Part shown: positions 1-7,340 of the stretch, in pieces | Position numbering within the stretch: position 1 is the stretch's first letter | How the letters are laid out: the number at the start of each line of letters is the position of its first letter | NCBI RefSeq assembly: GCF_046098205.1 | Contig: NZ_JBJURJ010000017.1 | Location: 1-64,000 of the forward strand | Source: Paenibacillus_AR mesotrionivorans | Lineage (GTDB): Bacteria > Bacillota > Bacilli > Paenibacillales > NBRC-103111 | Direction: 5' to 3' | DNA length: 64,000 nucleotides | Translations under genes and position numbers: made by a program | The notes under the pieces: model-generated | What the model saw: the letters and a program-made list of their open reading frames with translations, nothing else | Databases searched by the model: none | Told to the model about the DNA's origin: nothing

Positions 1-73
1 AACCCGCTCGACTTGCATGTATTAGGCACGCCGCCAGCGTTCGTCCTGAGCCAGGATCAAACTCTCCATAAAA
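1..73 (-). rRNA. 16S ribosomal RNA, 5' end only
   Basis: The reverse complement reads as the conserved 5' end of bacterial 16S rRNA: GAGAGTTTGATCCTGGCTC, then GACGAACGCTGGCGGCGTG and the ATGCAAGTCGAGC segment. The gene runs off the left edge, so only about 70 bases are seen. The exact 5' nucleotide is estimated from the usual distance to the GAGTTTGATC motif. Confidence 0.97.
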
Positions 74-150
74 GTGGCCCCGAAGGACCGTTATGTTAGA
101 GCTGATTGCTCAATTGTTCAAACGTTTGGCTTCATTGTTTTGCTGCTCGT

Positions 151-170
151 TGTTCAGTTTTCAAGGAGCT
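151..170 (-). promoter_or_regulatory. rrn leader boxA-like antitermination element
   Basis: On the minus strand the leader contains AGCTCCTTGAAAACTGAACA, which resembles the conserved boxA-type CTTTGAAAACT segment of Bacillota rRNA leaders. It lies between the P2 promoter and the 16S 5' end, where an antitermination/processing leader is expected. The role is by analogy. Confidence 0.6.
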
Positions 171-188
171 CTTGTCCAGTGCTCTAAA

Positions 189-217
189 ACTTTATCACAT
201 CGACTCTATTAATGCAA
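189..217 (-). promoter_or_regulatory. rrn promoter P2
   Basis: Minus-strand TTGCAT, a 17-base spacer, then TAAAGT. Good SigA-type match and spacing, about 120 bases upstream of the mature 16S end and downstream of a second similar promoter. Tandem promoters are usual for rRNA operons in this group. Confidence 0.7.
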
Positions 218-281
218 GAACTATTTTTTCGATCCTTGCAGCTTTTTGTCGATGCTGCCGTCTGTTTTGGCGGCGAAATCT

Positions 282-310
282 AATTTATCATGTTTTACAC
301 AAGAAAACAA
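282..310 (-). promoter_or_regulatory. rrn promoter P1
   Basis: Minus-strand TTGTTT, a 17-base spacer, then TAAATT, about 93 bases upstream of the P2 promoter. The pair resembles tandem rRNA promoters of Bacillota. The -35 is weaker than in P2. Confidence 0.55.
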
Positions 311-412
311 GAGAGCAAAAGTGTCTATTCTGTGACGGCGTTTTACTCATCCAACTGCCATTTCGCCAGCGTTCGCAAGCGCAGTCGTTATTCATCGAGT
401 TATGCGCTCGCC

Positions 413-441
413 CGGGAAATGAATGATTGGTTCATTTCCCG
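413..441. other. Hairpin overlapping the stop codon of the DUF92 gene
   Basis: Perfect 11-base inverted repeat CGGGAAATGAA / TTCATTTCCCG with a 7-base loop. The TGA stop of the minus-strand DUF92 gene lies inside one arm. No U-run follows, so it may be a 3'-end stabiliser or a weak terminator between the DUF92 operon and the rrn promoters. Confidence 0.55.
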
Positions 442-1274
442 ATAATATGTACCAGATAAAGAAGCAATACCATTATACCCCCGCCGGCGGCTGAGCTGAT
501 GATATTCACAGCATCGTTGTTCATCCATCTCCACCCTCGGATCAGAACAGTCCGGCGGGAGCAGTGGCTGTGCCCCTCCACTTCAAGACCGCACTCCGGG
601 CAACGGTAAAGGGCCTGAACACTTGCACCAAGCAGTGAATCCGCATTGGAGGCTAACCAGCCTGCAACCATCGCGGCAGGTATAATCCCCCAGCTATATG
701 CTTCCCCACCAGGCCCCCATGGGACTGTTGTGGAGGATAAACCAGCCAATAGCATACCCAACGCACCAATGAACAGCCCGCCCGCCAGGGAAGCTCCCCA
801 GCCTAACCAGGTGACTGCTCCGGAGGTGCCTTTGCTCACCTGCTTGCCGGTTAAAATGGAACGGGGAAGCCGCCTGCTTAACCCCCCGATTTCGGTAGCC
901 CATGTATCGGCGGTTACGGCGGACATCACACCGAGATAAGCTGCCGACCATACCCACATATCCGGTCTCCAAGCGGACAGTAAGCATAGAAATGCCCCAA
1001 GCCCCCCGTTGGCAAACACCTGCCCCGCATCGCGCCGGCCGGATTTTTCATACTTTCGCTCCGCTTGCTCCTTCTTGTGCTTTTTCCACTTGGTCAAGGC
1101 CGATGAGGATATAAAGAAGCCGATCATCAGTCCGAACCAAGGCAAACTTCCTAGGGCATACAGCAGTGTACCGACTCCTATAGCTGCAGCAGCACCGGTA
1201 AGCGACAGGGATCTTTTCCAATAAGCTGCCGACGTTATCAGCATGCTGCCCGCCAATCCCAAGAGCCAATTCAT
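432..1274 (-). CDS. DUF92 family integral membrane protein
   Basis: 280 residues, strongly hydrophobic, with about six to seven predicted membrane segments. The conserved block around residues 120-155 (SAVTADTWATEIGGLSRR followed by a KGTSGAVTWLG stretch) is typical of DUF92/TIGR00297 proteins. The plant member VTE6 is a phytyl-phosphate kinase, but the bacterial substrate is not known. A cytosolic basic segment (KKHKKEQAERKYEKSGRR) lies near residue 65-80, and a Cys-containing CPECG motif lies near residue 225. The start overlaps the stop of the upstream DUF218 gene by four bases, so the two are co-translated. Family assignment is firm, function is open. Confidence 0.85.
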   Translation of the reverse strand: MNWLLGLAGSMLITSAAYWKRSLSLTGAAAAIGVGTLLYALGSLPWFGLMIGFFISSSALTKWKKHKKEQAERKYEKSGRRDAGQVFANGGLGAFLCLLSAWRPDMWVWSAAYLGVMSAVTADTWATEIGGLSRRLPRSILTGKQVSKGTSGAVTWLGWGASLAGGLFIGALGMLLAGLSSTTVPWGPGGEAYSWGIIPAAMVAGWLASNADSLLGASVQALYRCPECGLEVEGHSHCSRRTVLIRGWRWMNNDAVNIISSAAGGGIMVLLLYLVHIIGK

Positions 1275-2101
1275 GACGGATTGCCTTCCAGCTTATTTTC
1301 TAATTGCCTGTCGAAAAGAAAGCTATTGATGTATGCAGCTAATTCCCGTGTATATGCTTTGGGAATTGTATATTCCGGCGTCCGGGAGGAATAGCCCGTT
1401 ACCTGCAAGCCTGCGCGTTTAGCCAGCATTTTGGCACGGAGCATGTGAAAATCATTCGTCACGACTGTAATAGAAGCTGTAGCCGGATCCACTCCCAGCT
1501 GCTTCAGAGCCACCTTGCTGAACCGCATATTTTCGGCTGTATCCGTGGAGCGAGCCTCGAGAATAAGACGGCTTTCCGGTATGCCGCGGGCTACCAGATA
1601 ACGCTTCATGGCCTCCGCCTCAGATAAATCTTCTCCAGGACCTTGACCGCCCGATAAGACGGCACGGGCTTCCGGATACCGGTTCAGATAGTCCAAGCCA
1701 CGGTCCAGACGGTTCTTGAGGGACAACGAAACGGTTTCTCCTTTGACACGGGCACCCAAAATAAGCAGGTAGTCCGACTTTTGCGGTTCGCTGTTCCGCC
1801 CGGTGCTCCAAATGGCTATAAGTAAAACAACGCAGGCTAACCCGCCTATTACCACAGCAGATTGGACAACCCGCAGGAGGATCAGGGCTTTGCCTGTGAG
1901 CTTGCGGTTCCGCCAACGGAAAATCCAATATCCCACACCTGCCATAAGGAGTCCGGCAATAACCTGAAGCATGTTCCAAATGTCCCGTTCCCAGCCCCTG
2001 GTGAATCCGGTCAGGTAGTAGAGACTATGAGATAAGCCCGCAATAATAACGAGCAAACCGAAAACGCCAAGAACAACGGCTCTGCGGTTTTCGAACTTCA
2101 T
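1271..2101 (-). CDS. YdcF/SanA-like DUF218 membrane protein
   Basis: 276 residues. The first about 95 residues contain three hydrophobic segments, and the rest is a DUF218 domain starting at DYLLILGARVKGE with the conserved LSGGQGPGEDLSEAEAM and VVTNDFHMLRA motifs. Relatives such as SanA, ElyC and YdcF are linked to envelope integrity and peptidoglycan precursor metabolism, but no reaction is established for this protein. It is the first gene of a two-gene unit with the DUF92 protein (four-base overlap). A second, shorter DUF218 protein is encoded at 39656-40321, so the genome carries at least two paralogues. Confidence 0.85.
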   Translation of the reverse strand: MKFENRRAVVLGVFGLLVIIAGLSHSLYYLTGFTRGWERDIWNMLQVIAGLLMAGVGYWIFRWRNRKLTGKALILLRVVQSAVVIGGLACVVLLIAIWSTGRNSEPQKSDYLLILGARVKGETVSLSLKNRLDRGLDYLNRYPEARAVLSGGQGPGEDLSEAEAMKRYLVARGIPESRLILEARSTDTAENMRFSKVALKQLGVDPATASITVVTNDFHMLRAKMLAKRAGLQVTGYSSRTPEYTIPKAYTRELAAYINSFLFDRQLENKLEGNPS

Positions 2102-2222
2102 AACAAAGGATCCCCCATTTTGAAATGCGTTAGATTTTTAATGTAATTAATCCTTAATCCCATAAAATAAGATCCGTCTTTCCTGTTCATGTCCTGACCT
2201 AACCAGTATAGAAAAACCTGGC

Positions 2223-2247
2223 GGACTAGGCAACCGGATCCTAGTCC
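2223..2247. other. Perfect palindrome GGACTAGG/CCTAGTCC
   Basis: Eight-base perfect arms with a 9-base loop between hydF and the DUF218 gene, just beyond the hydF terminator on the minus strand. It could be a second stem of the terminator or an operator for the DUF218 gene. Confidence 0.4.
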
Positions 2248-2252
2248 ATCAG

Positions 2253-2294
2253 AAAAAAAGGACGGCAGCCACAAAACAGCTGCACATCCTTTTT
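2253..2294 (-). terminator. Rho-independent terminator after hydF
   Basis: Imperfect stem (AAAAAGGA...TCCTTTTT with an inner GCAGC/GCTGC pair). On the minus strand it is followed by seven T residues, immediately downstream of the hydF stop. Confidence 0.75.
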
Positions 2295-2309
2295 GACGTC
2301 AAAACACTC

Positions 2310-3512
2310 TTAATATACAACCTCCGGGCAGGTCCGGTCCAACAATCCCTTCAGATAAGCGCTGACAAGCCCGTAATTGGTAAACGGTACACGCTGGGCC
2401 TCGGATTTAGCCATCCGTGCCATCAACTGCTTGCGGCTGAAGGAGCAGGCGTTGCAGTGGAGAACCATTTTGTACGGAGTCAAGTCAGCGGGAAAATCCA
2501 GCCCCGAAACCACATCAATCAATAGTGCCCCTCCCGCCTTACGGTGCAGCTGCTCCGGCAGCAGGCTTCGCGAAGTCTCCCCTTGAGTTTCATGGACTTT
2601 GCAGGCCTCGGCAATCAGAACCCGGTCCCCGGGCTTCAGCGAGTCTACAGCCTTGGCTCCGTCGATGAGCAACTGCAGATTCCCCTTCTGTCTGGCCAGC
2701 AAAAGGGAGAAGGTTGTCACCGTACTGGAGGGCGGCGCAGCCGCGCAGACGGCCTCAAGCAGCTCAGGGTCGGTAATAATGAGCTCCGGCGCCTTGTTCA
2801 GATAGCCAAGTGTGGGAACCAGCTCCGTCTCCGTCACACTGAGGGAAGCGGCGCCTTGATCAAGGATATCCCGGATAATCTGGCTGTGAATATTCGGCAG
2901 CCTGAAACGCGGAGCCTTCATCTCATCCTCAGTTACCAGCAGCACCAGATCCCGCGGCTTAACCAAATCACCTACGATGGTATTCCGTTCAAACTCAAAA
3001 GGAGCCGTCCGCCGGATGGATTGCCTGACCCTGTTAATATTCACCCGATTGGAGGCGCTGATTTTCACCAGTGGTATCTCATCGAATTGCACCCGGATCG
3101 GCTCGGCATCCACATAGCGGTCATCAATCCGGTTGATGATGCCCAATACAGGAATATGACGGTTGGCCAATTCCTTGTACCACCGTTTCTCAAGCGTGTA
3201 ATCTTCATTGGTATCCATAAACATCAGGAGGGCCAGATCTGTCTGGTCCATAACCTCCAGCAGCTTCCGGCTGCGGATTCCTCCCAGCTCGGTATGTTCA
3301 TTGTCCTCGAAGCCGGCAGTATCGATGAGTACAACGGGACCTACAGGGTCAAGCTCCATCGGATAAAACAAAGGTTCCTGGGTCGTGCCCGGAGAATCGG
3401 CAACTGCAGAAGCACTCGCTCCTGCAAGCGCATTCAATAATGTGGACTTGCCGATATTCTTCCGGCCAAACAGGGCAACATGCAGCCGATTGCCTGAGGT
3501 CGTTTTACTCAT
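2310..3512 (-). CDS. hydF: [FeFe]-hydrogenase maturation GTPase HydF
   Basis: About 400 residues, usual for HydF. The N-terminal GTPase domain has a P-loop (GRKNIGKST, near residue 15-23) and DTAGFEDN as the G3 region. The C-terminal cluster-binding part has CKVH and, about 50 residues later, HCNACSFSRKQL, matching the CxH...HCxxC ligand pattern of HydF. HydF is the scaffold that receives the 2Fe subcluster and delivers it to HydA. The start is uncertain: the ATG chosen lies 10 bases from GGAGG, and an in-frame GTG lies one codon upstream with better spacing. It is separated from hydG by a hairpin and a Rex-like operator, so it may have its own promoter. Confidence 0.95.
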   Translation of the reverse strand: MSKTTSGNRLHVALFGRKNIGKSTLLNALAGASASAVADSPGTTQEPLFYPMELDPVGPVVLIDTAGFEDNEHTELGGIRSRKLLEVMDQTDLALLMFMDTNEDYTLEKRWYKELANRHIPVLGIINRIDDRYVDAEPIRVQFDEIPLVKISASNRVNINRVRQSIRRTAPFEFERNTIVGDLVKPRDLVLLVTEDEMKAPRFRLPNIHSQIIRDILDQGAASLSVTETELVPTLGYLNKAPELIITDPELLEAVCAAAPPSSTVTTFSLLLARQKGNLQLLIDGAKAVDSLKPGDRVLIAEACKVHETQGETSRSLLPEQLHRKAGGALLIDVVSGLDFPADLTPYKMVLHCNACSFSRKQLMARMAKSEAQRVPFTNYGLVSAYLKGLLDRTCPEVVY

Positions 3513-3560
3513 CACTCTCACTCCTCCACTGGGATAAAATAAGCATAGCTACGACAGATT

Positions 3561-3578
3561 TCGTGAATGTTTTCACAT
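3561..3578. promoter_or_regulatory. Rex-type operator upstream of hydF
   Basis: Plus-strand TCGTGAATGTTTTCACAT matches the Rex consensus TTGTGAA-N4-TTCACAA at 12 of 14 defined positions. It lies about 50 bases upstream of the hydF start. Rex is the NADH/NAD-sensing repressor of Gram-positive fermentative genes. I could not identify a convincing -35/-10 pair, so the promoter itself is inferred. Confidence 0.55.
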
Positions 3579-3610
3579 TCAGGAGTGCAAAAATCTGAGG
3601 TTTATTGTAA

Positions 3611-3644
3611 ACGGGGCCATTGCGTATGCAGCCAACCGCCCCGT
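3611..3644 (-). terminator. Hairpin between hydG and hydF
   Basis: Seven-base perfect stem ACGGGGC/GCCCCGT with a 20-base loop, about 20 bases after the hydG stop. On the minus strand it is followed by TTACAATAAA, a weak U-tract. It may be an attenuator or processing hairpin rather than a full terminator. Confidence 0.45.
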
Positions 3645-3662
3645 ATACCATTTCCAGTTATC

Positions 3663-5102
3663 CTAAAATCTCAAATCCCGTTCTCCCGCCTCAATGCGCT
3701 CCATCCGGGACACAGCCGCTTTTCTGGCCGCTTCCTTGGGGATGCCCTTCAGGCTTTCTTCAATAACACGATTGCCCAGTTCCTTGGCTTCTTCATCACC
3801 GTAATCCAGCAGGAACTCCTTAAAGGTCAACAAGGCATTCGGCTCACAGACGTTCTGGATCTGGCCGGATTTGGCCAAACGCATAAACCGGTCACCTGTC
3901 CGCCCTTCTCTGTAGCAAGCTGTGCAATAGCTGGGCAGATAGCCGCCTTCACAGAGGCTCTTGACAATTTCCATAGGCGAACGGTGATCGCCGATTTCGA
4001 ACTGCGGTTTCTCGTCCTGGTTATGCAGCCGGTATTCCTCCACATAACCGCCCACTCCCGTACAGGAGCCGGCACTGATCTGGGACACGCCCAAAGCCAG
4101 TACCTCGTCACGGAAGCCCGCTTCCTCTCTTGTGGAAAGAATCATACCTGCGTAAGGTACAGCAAGCCGGAGAACAGCAACAACCTGCTTAAACTCCTCG
4201 TCGGACACCAGATGGGGATACGTATCCAGATTGACCCCTTCCGCTGCCCGCATTCTTGGCACTGATACGGTATGCGGCCCCACACCGAAGGATTCCTCCA
4301 AGTGTTCGGCATGCATCAGCATGGCGATGGTTTCAAATTTATAGTCATACAGCCCGTACAGAACACCTACACCCACATCATCAATCCCGCCCTGCATCGC
4401 ACGGTGCATAGCGGTAGTATGCCAGTTGTAGTCATGCTTAGGTCCTTGGGGATGGTGTTTTTCGTAGGTTGGTTTATGGTACGATTCCTGAAATAGAATA
4501 TAGGTGCCAATCTCGGCATCCCGCAGCTTCTCGTAATCCTCCACTGTAGTGGCGGCAATATTCACATTGATTCTGCGGATGCTTCCATTGTTGACCTTCA
4601 CGGAATAGATTTTGCGGATACACTCCAGGATGTACTCCATGGAGCAGTTTTTTGGGTCCTCCCCTACTTCCAGGGCAATCCGCTTATGACCCAGCGACTG
4701 GAGTACCTCTACTTCCTTCTCCAATTCCTCCATGGTCAACTTGCGCCGTTTGAAGTCGGTGTTGGAATGCTTATAGCCGCAATAATCACAGTTATTGACA
4801 CAATAATTGCTTACATACAATGGTGCAAAAATAACAATGCGCTTGCCGTAAATTTTTTCTTTGATTTCCTTGGCTGCCGCAAAAATACGGCTCCAGATCC
4901 CTTCATCCCTCACATGCAGCAGTACAGCCGCTTCCTGGTGGGTTAATCCCCTACAGCTCCTCGCTTTGTCCAACAGTCCGTTAATGTAGGTGCTGTCGGC
5001 TGCCAGTGCCTTCCCCATCTCGATAGCATCCACAATCTCATGATCCCGGATTACCTCATCCGCATGAAAAATCCGCAATTCTTCCGTTTTTACCTCTTCC
5101 AT
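3663..5102 (-). CDS. hydG: [FeFe]-hydrogenase maturation radical SAM enzyme HydG
   Basis: About 479 residues. HydG cleaves tyrosine to give the CO and CN ligands of the H-cluster as an Fe(CO)2CN synthon. The radical-SAM cluster motif is CVNNCDYC (CX3CX2C, near residues 101-108), and the C-terminal auxiliary-cluster motif is CTAC followed after exactly 22 residues by C (CX2CX22C), which distinguishes HydG from the related thiazole synthase ThiH. The start is the ATG preceded by GGGAGGGG with six bases spacing. A longer in-frame ORF adding ten residues has no ribosome site. It lies between the TM1266-like gene and hydF in the hydrogenase cluster. Confidence 0.96.
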   Translation of the reverse strand: MEEVKTEELRIFHADEVIRDHEIVDAIEMGKALAADSTYINGLLDKARSCRGLTHQEAAVLLHVRDEGIWSRIFAAAKEIKEKIYGKRIVIFAPLYVSNYCVNNCDYCGYKHSNTDFKRRKLTMEELEKEVEVLQSLGHKRIALEVGEDPKNCSMEYILECIRKIYSVKVNNGSIRRINVNIAATTVEDYEKLRDAEIGTYILFQESYHKPTYEKHHPQGPKHDYNWHTTAMHRAMQGGIDDVGVGVLYGLYDYKFETIAMLMHAEHLEESFGVGPHTVSVPRMRAAEGVNLDTYPHLVSDEEFKQVVAVLRLAVPYAGMILSTREEAGFRDEVLALGVSQISAGSCTGVGGYVEEYRLHNQDEKPQFEIGDHRSPMEIVKSLCEGGYLPSYCTACYREGRTGDRFMRLAKSGQIQNVCEPNALLTFKEFLLDYGDEEAKELGNRVIEESLKGIPKEAARKAAVSRMERIEAGERDLRF

Positions 5103-5230
5103 GGTAAACCCCTCCCGTCTATAAAGAAACACTCCGCTGCCCTGAAATAATATGGGCTTTTCTCCCGCAAACGCCCTGCGAAAACAATGTGACGGTGGAC
5201 AATGTGCTAGAGCGTGTTTGCTAACACGGC

Positions 5231-5479
5231 CTAACGCTTATTCATAACCGACTTGACATTGATGCCTTCAATTTTGCCCAGCTTGCCGGTTAATGAACTG
5301 ATTTCGTCTGATGTCGCATCCACAACAAGGGTGATGACGGCGGAAATACCGCGTTCTTTATAGGGAAGGCCCATTCTGCCGATAATGACGTCCATGCTGT
5401 CATGCAGAATAGCATTGACCTTGGCAACCCCATCAAATTCCTGAACAATGATATTTATGACACCGATTCTCTTGCTCAT
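5231..5479 (-). CDS. TM1266-like iron-only hydrogenase system putative regulator
   Basis: 82 residues with an ACT-like (ferredoxin-fold) pattern: a first strand RIGVINIIV, then GLPYKERGISAVITLVVDA and a final GINVKSVM strand. This matches the small TM1266-type proteins repeatedly found beside hydE/hydG/hydF genes and annotated as putative regulators of the iron-only hydrogenase system. No DNA-binding domain is present, so it would act by ligand or protein binding, and the role is unproven. The start is set by GAGGGGGAAA six bases before an ATG. The upstream extension has no ribosome site. Confidence 0.85.
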   Translation of the reverse strand: MSKRIGVINIIVQEFDGVAKVNAILHDSMDVIIGRMGLPYKERGISAVITLVVDATSDEISSLTGKLGKIEGINVKSVMNKR

Positions 5480-5535
5480 GCAAGATTTCCCCCTCATGCT
5501 TAGACTCATCCTTGCAATTAGGTATAGACTTATCC

Positions 5536-5563
5536 GCCGGCCCCGGAACACTCCAGGACCGGC
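5536..5563 (-). other. GC-rich hairpin between hydA and the TM1266-like gene
   Basis: GCCGG/CCGGC arms with further partial pairing inside, about 20 bases after the hydA stop on the minus strand. There is no U-run. It is probably an mRNA processing or stability hairpin separating hydA from the maturation genes. Confidence 0.4.
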
Positions 5564-5582
5564 CGATGGTTAGTTCATTATC

Positions 5583-7322
5583 TTAATGCTTAGCCCGCTT
5601 CACATAATGCGTGTGCAGCAGCTCATGGGCAAGATGTCCATTGGGTTTGCCCAGGAATTCGGAGTACAGCATTTGGATATACGGATTCTTATGGGACTTG
5701 CGGAATTGCAGGGATTGATCCTCTTCATAGATTGCCTTGGCCCGCTCTTGTTTTACATTAACAGCTGTTTGGGTCTTGGCATTCACGATAGGCTGTCCGC
5801 CGCCGGTGACACATCCGCCGGGGCAAGCCATCACCTCGATGAAGTCATAATGCTTCTCGCCGGATTGGATCAGCTCCATGACCTGGCGGGCATTGCCCAA
5901 GCCGTGGATAACCGCGGTTTTGATCTTCTTGCCGTTGGGCAGCTCCAGCTCATTCTCCTTAATACCGTCCAGACCGCGGACTGCGGAATATTCTATGGCG
6001 TCCAGGTCCTTGCCGGCCAGAACTTCATATACCGTCCGCAGAGCCGCTTCCGCCACACCGCCGGTTGCTCCGAAAATAGCGCCTGCGCCGGAGCCGAGAC
6101 CCAACGGGTTATCGAAGGTATCCCCGGTCAGATTGCGGAAGTCGATGCCCGCTTCCTTGATCATTTGGGCCAGCTCCCGGGTGGTGAGGACATAGTCCAC
6201 ATCCTGGAGACCCTCATTGGACAGCTCCTCGCGTTCGCCTTCGAACTTCTTGGCGGTACAAGGCATGATGGATACGTTGACGATCGACTTGGGATCAACG
6301 CCTTCCTTTTGGGCAAAGTAGGACTTGATCATCGCCCCTTCCATTTGGTGGGGGGATTTGCAGGTGGAGAGATTATCCAGCATATCCGGGAAATTATGCT
6401 CCATGAATTTCACCCAGCCCGGACAGCAGGAGGTCATCAAAGGCAGATTTTCGCCGGAGGTCAGCCGGGAGATCAGCTCGGTTCCTTCTTCCATGATGGT
6501 CAGGTCGGCGGCGAAGTTGGTGTCGAACACCTTGTCGAAGCCCAGCTTGCGCAGAGCAGCTACCATTTTGCCGGTGACACGGGTACCCATAGGATAGCCG
6601 AACTCCTCGCCCAAGGCTACACGGATGGCAGGAGCAGCCTGCACCACCACATATTTGGTCGGGTCGGACAGAGCCTTCCACACATCATGGGTGTTATCGC
6701 GTTCGGTCAGCGCACCTACCGGACAGGCGGAGATACATTGTCCGCAATTGACACAGCTGGTTTCCCCGATGGGGCGGTCATATGCAGTAGTCACCTTGGT
6801 TTCAAAACCGCGGTGTGCAAAGCCAATGGCATGGACGGTTTGGATATTGCTGCAGGCACCGATACAGCGTCCGCAGAGGATACACTTCTCGGAATCCCGT
6901 ACGATGGATGCAGAGGAATGGTCGATGCCGGTTTTGGACTTGGCTCCCTGGAAGCGGATCGTACGGACGTTCAAATCCTTGGAAACGGATTGCAGTTCAC
7001 AGGATTCACTGCGGTTGCAAGTGGTACACTCCCGGTTGTGGTCGGAGAGCAGGAGCTCCACAACGGTTCTGCGGGCGTCCCGTACCTTCTTGGTATTGGT
7101 TTGGATTTTCATGTTGGGCTCAGCCTTCAGTGTACAGGACGCGATCAGGCGGGGACCCACCTCCACTACGCAAACGCGGCAGCTGGAGGATTCGCAAACG
7201 CCCTTCAAGTGGCAAAGGGTCGGAATTTCAATTCCCACATCACGCGCTGCTTCCAGCACGGTTGTGCCTTTGTCCACTTCCATCTCGATGCCGTCTATTG
7301 TAAGTTTAACTTTTTCCACCAT
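5583..7322 (-). CDS. hydA: [FeFe]-hydrogenase catalytic subunit HydA
   Basis: 579 residues. Domains in order: an N-terminal plant-type [2Fe-2S] domain with Cys near 37, 43, 48 and 51; a His-ligated [4Fe-4S] motif HX3CX2CX5C near 95-108; two [4Fe-4S] ferredoxin motifs near 147-158 and 190-200; then the H-cluster domain with L1 TSCCPGW (about 297), L2 MPCTAKKFE (about 353) and L3 EVMACPGGCVTGGGQP (about 496). All four H-cluster cysteines and the proton-relay Cys in TSCCPGW are present. With hydB and hydC this fits an NADH/ferredoxin-dependent (group A, bifurcating or confurcating) enzyme. It lacks the extra C-terminal iron-sulfur domain of longer HydA proteins. ATG chosen after AGAGGTG; a GTG two codons upstream is possible. 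Confidence 0.96.
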   Translation of the reverse strand: MVEKVKLTIDGIEMEVDKGTTVLEAARDVGIEIPTLCHLKGVCESSSCRVCVVEVGPRLIASCTLKAEPNMKIQTNTKKVRDARRTVVELLLSDHNRECTTCNRSESCELQSVSKDLNVRTIRFQGAKSKTGIDHSSASIVRDSEKCILCGRCIGACSNIQTVHAIGFAHRGFETKVTTAYDRPIGETSCVNCGQCISACPVGALTERDNTHDVWKALSDPTKYVVVQAAPAIRVALGEEFGYPMGTRVTGKMVAALRKLGFDKVFDTNFAADLTIMEEGTELISRLTSGENLPLMTSCCPGWVKFMEHNFPDMLDNLSTCKSPHQMEGAMIKSYFAQKEGVDPKSIVNVSIMPCTAKKFEGEREELSNEGLQDVDYVLTTRELAQMIKEAGIDFRNLTGDTFDNPLGLGSGAGAIFGATGGVAEAALRTVYEVLAGKDLDAIEYSAVRGLDGIKENELELPNGKKIKTAVIHGLGNARQVMELIQSGEKHYDFIEVMACPGGCVTGGGQPIVNAKTQTAVNVKQERAKAIYEEDQSLQFRKSHKNPYIQMLYSEFLGKPNGHLAHELLHTHYVKRAKH

Positions 7323-7340
7323 AGTCACCTCTTCCCTTCC

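Noticed and set aside
106..426. Open frame of 106 codons in the rrn leader region on the plus strand
   Set aside because: It runs antisense across the rRNA promoters, boxA-like leader and DUF92 hairpin, has no ribosome site and no protein-like pattern.
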